Part shown: positions 61,715 through 64,000 of the stretch, piece after piece
Layout of the letters: the number at the start of each line of letters is the position of its first letter
Position numbering within the stretch: the stretch's first letter is position 1
Source of the DNA: DAINPP01 sp963667315
Lineage (GTDB): Bacteria > Thermotogota > Thermotogae > MWEM01
Direction of reading: 5' to 3'
Length of the DNA: 64,000 nucleotides
Assembly (NCBI GenBank): GCA_963667315.1
Contig: OY763325.1
Span: 3,534,001 to 3,598,000 of the forward strand
Notes under the pieces: generated by a model
Database searches by the model: none
What the model was told of the DNA's origin: nothing
What the model saw: the letters and a program-made list of their open reading frames with translations, nothing else
Made by a program: the position numbers and the translations under genes

Positions 61715-62122
61715 ATGAAGAAGAAAAGAGGGTTGATCATCCTGATAATCATTGTGATTGTCGTAATCATTGCAGGTATTTTTGTAAAAGATTTTCTGGA
61801 TAAAACCGAAAAGGGATTGGAAGAATTAGAGCAGCTTGGCTTTGTTGAGATAGAGATCAGCAGAATTCCGGATGGAAGCTATAACGGATATTTCAAACAG
61901 TTTCCGATAGAAGTTGAATTGACTACTACAGTCAAAGACGGGAAAATAACAGCAATCAATATAAGAAAACATGTTACCGGTCAGGGACAGGTCGCGGAAA
62001 ATATCACTTCCGATGTGATCAAAGAACAGTCACTTGAGGTTGATATGATCACGGGAGCAACCTACAGCAGTCTCGTTATATTGAAGGCAGTAGAAGACTC
62101 TCTTTTAAATTTAAAAAAGTGA
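61715..62122 (+). CDS. Membrane-anchored FMN-binding domain protein
   Basis: ATG 61715 with GGGGGTG at 61706-61712; the in-frame ATG 61703 lies upstream of that site. 135 aa. One transmembrane helix (~residues 6-26), then an extracytoplasmic FMN_bind domain (as in RnfG/NqrC): YNGYFKQFPIEVELTTTVKDG and DMITGATYSS. The motif S/T-G-A-T with upstream Asp is where ApbE attaches FMN, on the Thr. It may hand electrons from the membrane to surface partners. An ApbE-like protein exists at 15008 but appears degenerate. Confidence 0.85.
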   Translation: MKKKRGLIILIIIVIVVIIAGIFVKDFLDKTEKGLEELEQLGFVEIEISRIPDGSYNGYFKQFPIEVELTTTVKDGKITAINIRKHVTGQGQVAENITSDVIKEQSLEVDMITGATYSSLVILKAVEDSLLNLKK

Positions 62123-62177
62123 GCTTTTCATACTCTTGAAATGAAGTAGATTGAAAAGAGGACACAACAATCATTTG

Positions 62178-62219
62178 TATAAAAATTCCCGTTTAAAGTT
62201 TTTAGCAGGAATTTTTATA
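62178..62219 (+). terminator. Terminator after the FMN-binding gene
   Basis: TATAAAAATTCC and GGAATTTTTATA, 12 perfect pairs with an 18-base loop and T-run in the 3' arm. Confidence 0.6.
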
Positions 62220-62225
62220 TGGGGG

Positions 62226-62254
62226 TTGATACTCTATAATCATAGTAGTATACT
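62226..62254 (+). promoter_or_regulatory. Promoter for the 62283 gene
   Basis: TTGATA, 17 bases, TATACT: a good sigma-70-type promoter 29 bases before the ATG. The palindrome TAGTATACTA overlaps the -10. Confidence 0.7.
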
Positions 62255-62282
62255 ATTGCATCTTATGAATGGAGGCGATAGG

Positions 62283-62744
62283 ATGCCGAGATTAAATGAA
62301 GGTGGAAATTTTGTTTATGGTGTTTCAGTGATGAAAGAGACCTTTGAAGTGAAAATCCCCCCACAGGCGTATGAAGACTATCATTGTTGCAAGGATGCAA
62401 CATTTATTCTGATGTCCGGTAGTGATGAAAGCGGTGGATTTTGTGTGACCAGCAAGAGATTACTGTCTTATTCCGAACTTCAGAATATTCTTTTTGATAA
62501 CCCGTCTTTGAACGATGAAAAAGTTCATGAGGAGTGGATTCAATACAAGGGAAGAAAATATACCTGCCGAAAAAATAATGCGGGAAAAGTTGTGTTGAAT
62601 GCAAAGGATCTGGAAGAACTTGAGATAGAGTCGGGTAAAGAACTGATGTGTATCAGGGGAACGGATATCGCCTTTTCCTTCGCGGCAAAAGGACTTCTGA
62701 TCGAAAAGATGAAGCAATACGATGGAGAATTGGAGATGTTTTGA
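62283..62744 (+). CDS. Conserved hypothetical protein
   Basis: ATG 62283 follows GGAGGCGATAGG; the longer frame from 62151 has no ribosome site and crosses the promoter. 153 aa, cytoplasmic, beta-rich at the start (GGNFVYGVSVM, FEVKIPPQAY) and ending helical (GLLIEKMKQYDGEL). The start resembles AbrB-like swapped-hairpin proteins and the phrase FILMSGSDESGGF a small family I believe occurs in Clostridia. Function unknown. Confidence 0.75.
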   Translation: MPRLNEGGNFVYGVSVMKETFEVKIPPQAYEDYHCCKDATFILMSGSDESGGFCVTSKRLLSYSELQNILFDNPSLNDEKVHEEWIQYKGRKYTCRKNNAGKVVLNAKDLEELEIESGKELMCIRGTDIAFSFAAKGLLIEKMKQYDGELEMF

Positions 62745-62780
62745 AATTTATCGCTTGTTGTCGATTTATACGAATGGTGT

Positions 62781-62808
62781 TTCGGAGATTTCTTATGAAA
62801 TCTCCGAA
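62781..62808. terminator. Hairpin at the end of the PadR gene
   Basis: TTCGGAGATTT and AAATCTCCGAA, 11 perfect pairs with a 6-base loop, between convergent genes. No T-run, so a weak terminator or mRNA-end protector. Confidence 0.5.
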
Positions 62809-62810
62809 TT

Positions 62811-63335
62811 CTACATGACCTTCAGGATTGATTCACTACCTTTCAGCTGAGCCTCAACGATAAGAAGATTCTGTCTTGTGTTTTCGATGATGAGTTCGGA
62901 ATAGCCTGTACTTTTCATCTCATCTATCTTTTCGGCAATACCCATTTGATATTTTTTAAGCAGTATAATTCTCTTCTCAAGCAATTTTATGGTTTTGTCA
63001 ACACCCGGAATATCTGAAAAAAACATCCCGATGTTGAAATTTCGAATATCATAATCAAACCCGGATATGAAAGATTCGACAGTTCGCTCGATCTCAATTT
63101 CTCCGTTTTTTGTCAGACTATATATCTTTTTTTGAGGCATTTCCCCATCCCTTACAATTTTGACAGAAAGATATTCTTTTTTATTAGCCTGTTTTACCGT
63201 TGCATAAACCGTAGAATCCGCTATCTTATACCAGCTGTTGATATTCATCTCTTCGAGTTTTTTTATGATTTCATAAGCGTTAATGGGTTTTTTATAGATG
63301 ATGCCGAGAATCATCGTCATGGCTTTTGATAACAT
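62811..63335 (-). CDS. PadR-family regulator
   Basis: 174 aa. N-terminal winged helix (TMILGIIYKKPINAYEIIKKLE, ADSTVYATVKQANKKEYLSV) and a C-terminal helical dimer domain (~100-174) as in the PadR/VirR group. GGAG lies 8 bases before the ATG. It is downstream of the P-loop kinase gene on the same strand (27-base gap). Target genes are not obvious. Confidence 0.85.
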   Translation of the reverse strand: MLSKAMTMILGIIYKKPINAYEIIKKLEEMNINSWYKIADSTVYATVKQANKKEYLSVKIVRDGEMPQKKIYSLTKNGEIEIERTVESFISGFDYDIRNFNIGMFFSDIPGVDKTIKLLEKRIILLKKYQMGIAEKIDEMKSTGYSELIIENTRQNLLIVEAQLKGSESILKVM

Positions 63336-63362
63336 GTGAACGCTCCATTTTTTTAAATATTT

Positions 63363-63998
63363 TTAAAGGGAAAAGTGTCTTTTTATTGAATCAGCCGTTT
63401 CTTCAATTGAGTTCGAACCGTCTATTGTCAATATTTTAGAATCATACGCTTTTGCTTGAGTACCTACAATTTGCCCAAACTGATGATCTCTTTCCATCCA
63501 GTTTTTAAAGGCAACTTCCGGCTCATCACATTCAGCAAGAATATATTTTATGAATTCCCGTTCCGAATACTTTTTCACCTGAAATTCTCTTGTCGGAATC
63601 ATATATATCAATCTATCATTCGGAACTTTAAGACCCTGCATTAACTCCGGGATCAAAGCCGCTCCTTCAACGATGATTAGCTGCTCTTCCGACAATGAAA
63701 ACAAATCGTCAAGTATCATCTCAAACCTTTCCCTGTAAATCTGAAACTCCTCTTCCACTTGAATTTCAACAGGTCTCATCCACAGTTCATTCCAATCAGG
63801 GTTTTGCCATTTACACATTAGTGGATGTTTTTCAGGAGTAATCCGTTTAAGATGGTCTGAATCATGATCATCAACCTTGTAATAAAGCAACGCGTATTCC
63901 TCGGATAAAAGTTCTGAAACGGTACTCTTCCCTGAACAGGGAGAACCCCCTATGAAATAAGTTCTGTTGATTAATGAGTTTATCTTTTCTTTCTGCAA
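63363..63998 (-). CDS. P-loop NTP-binding kinase-like protein, start near window edge
   Basis: 211 aa visible. Walker A GGSPCSGKSTVSELL, then a lid-like segment with WMERDHQFG. It resembles small-molecule or nucleotide kinases of the AAA_18/shikimate-kinase type. The first visible start is TTG 63998, two bases from the window end, so the true start may lie outside. It shares a strand with the PadR gene. Substrate unknown. Confidence 0.7.
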   Translation of the reverse strand: MQKEKINSLINRTYFIGGSPCSGKSTVSELLSEEYALLYYKVDDHDSDHLKRITPEKHPLMCKWQNPDWNELWMRPVEIQVEEEFQIYRERFEMILDDLFSLSEEQLIIVEGAALIPELMQGLKVPNDRLIYMIPTREFQVKKYSEREFIKYILAECDEPEVAFKNWMERDHQFGQIVGTQAKAYDSKILTIDGSNSIEETADSIKRHFSL

Positions 63999-64000
63999 AG

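Noticed and set aside
1..64000. CRISPR arrays, insertion sequences, prophage genes, tRNA or rRNA genes
   Set aside because: No regularly spaced repeats, transposase or integrase motifs, phage structural genes, cloverleaf or rRNA sequence were seen on either strand.

Overview
The window comes from a moderately AT-rich, anaerobe-like bacterium with a cell envelope rich in secreted proteins and lipoproteins. A predicted outer-membrane barrel protein and a LolA-like protein suggest two membranes. It is motile: it carries fliK, flgD, flgE and the small flagellar-operon protein. A TM1266-like regulator, CoA-disulfide reductase, an NhaC-type antiporter and long dipeptide/oligopeptide ABC genes would fit Thermotogota or a similar deep-branching anaerobic lineage. 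That is inference only; no rRNA or tRNA gene is present to settle it. Many promoters are of the extended -10 type (TGnTATAnT) without a good -35 box.

Layout. 1-2992: two divergently transcribed secreted proteins of unknown function. 3176-11670: a cluster of four lipoproteins. Two pair a fibronectin-III-like domain with a caspase-like (C14) domain, one is FnIII plus cohesin-like, and one is a 1674-residue protein carrying cohesin-like, dockerin-like, five FnIII, caspase-like and M30-type metallopeptidase parts. 11815-14474: TPP riboswitch with terminator, then thiB and thiP. 15008-22548 (minus): an ApbE-like protein and an oppDFABC peptide transporter. 22867-29597: motE-like, fliK, flgD, a flagellar-operon protein and flgE, with an unexplained three-way-junction RNA leader before flgE. 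29782-39404: NhaC, CoA-disulfide reductase/rhodanese, a LexA-like repressor, a large hybrid sensor kinase, enolase and a TM1266-like regulator.

39835-47125: a TetR protein fused to a phasin-like tail, then an efflux operon (TetR, HAE3-type RND exporter, LolA-like, small secreted protein, outer-membrane barrel). 47190-49607: small-molecule kinase, nucleotidyltransferase, HPP membrane protein. 49750-52747: a lipoprotein, then a TetM-type ribosome-protection gene behind a 22-codon leader peptide and two mutually exclusive hairpins, followed at once by a 5'-truncated ASCH gene. 52891-63998: small regulator-plus-target modules: methyltransferase; MarR-MATE-NmrA; GyrI-like/WYL divergent from AraC-GyrI; alpha/beta hydrolase with a MerR-type promoter; TetR-flavodoxin; an FMN-binding anchored protein; PadR; and a P-loop kinase at the edge.

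The left half is surface proteolysis, nutrient uptake and motility. The right half reads as a drug and stress response island in which most modules have an autoregulated transcription factor and visible operators. The main novelty candidates are the caspase/metallopeptidase surface cluster (3176-11670), the drug-sensing attenuator at 50358-50500, the three operators spaced exactly 40 bp at 58119-58220, and the structured RNA in front of flgE.
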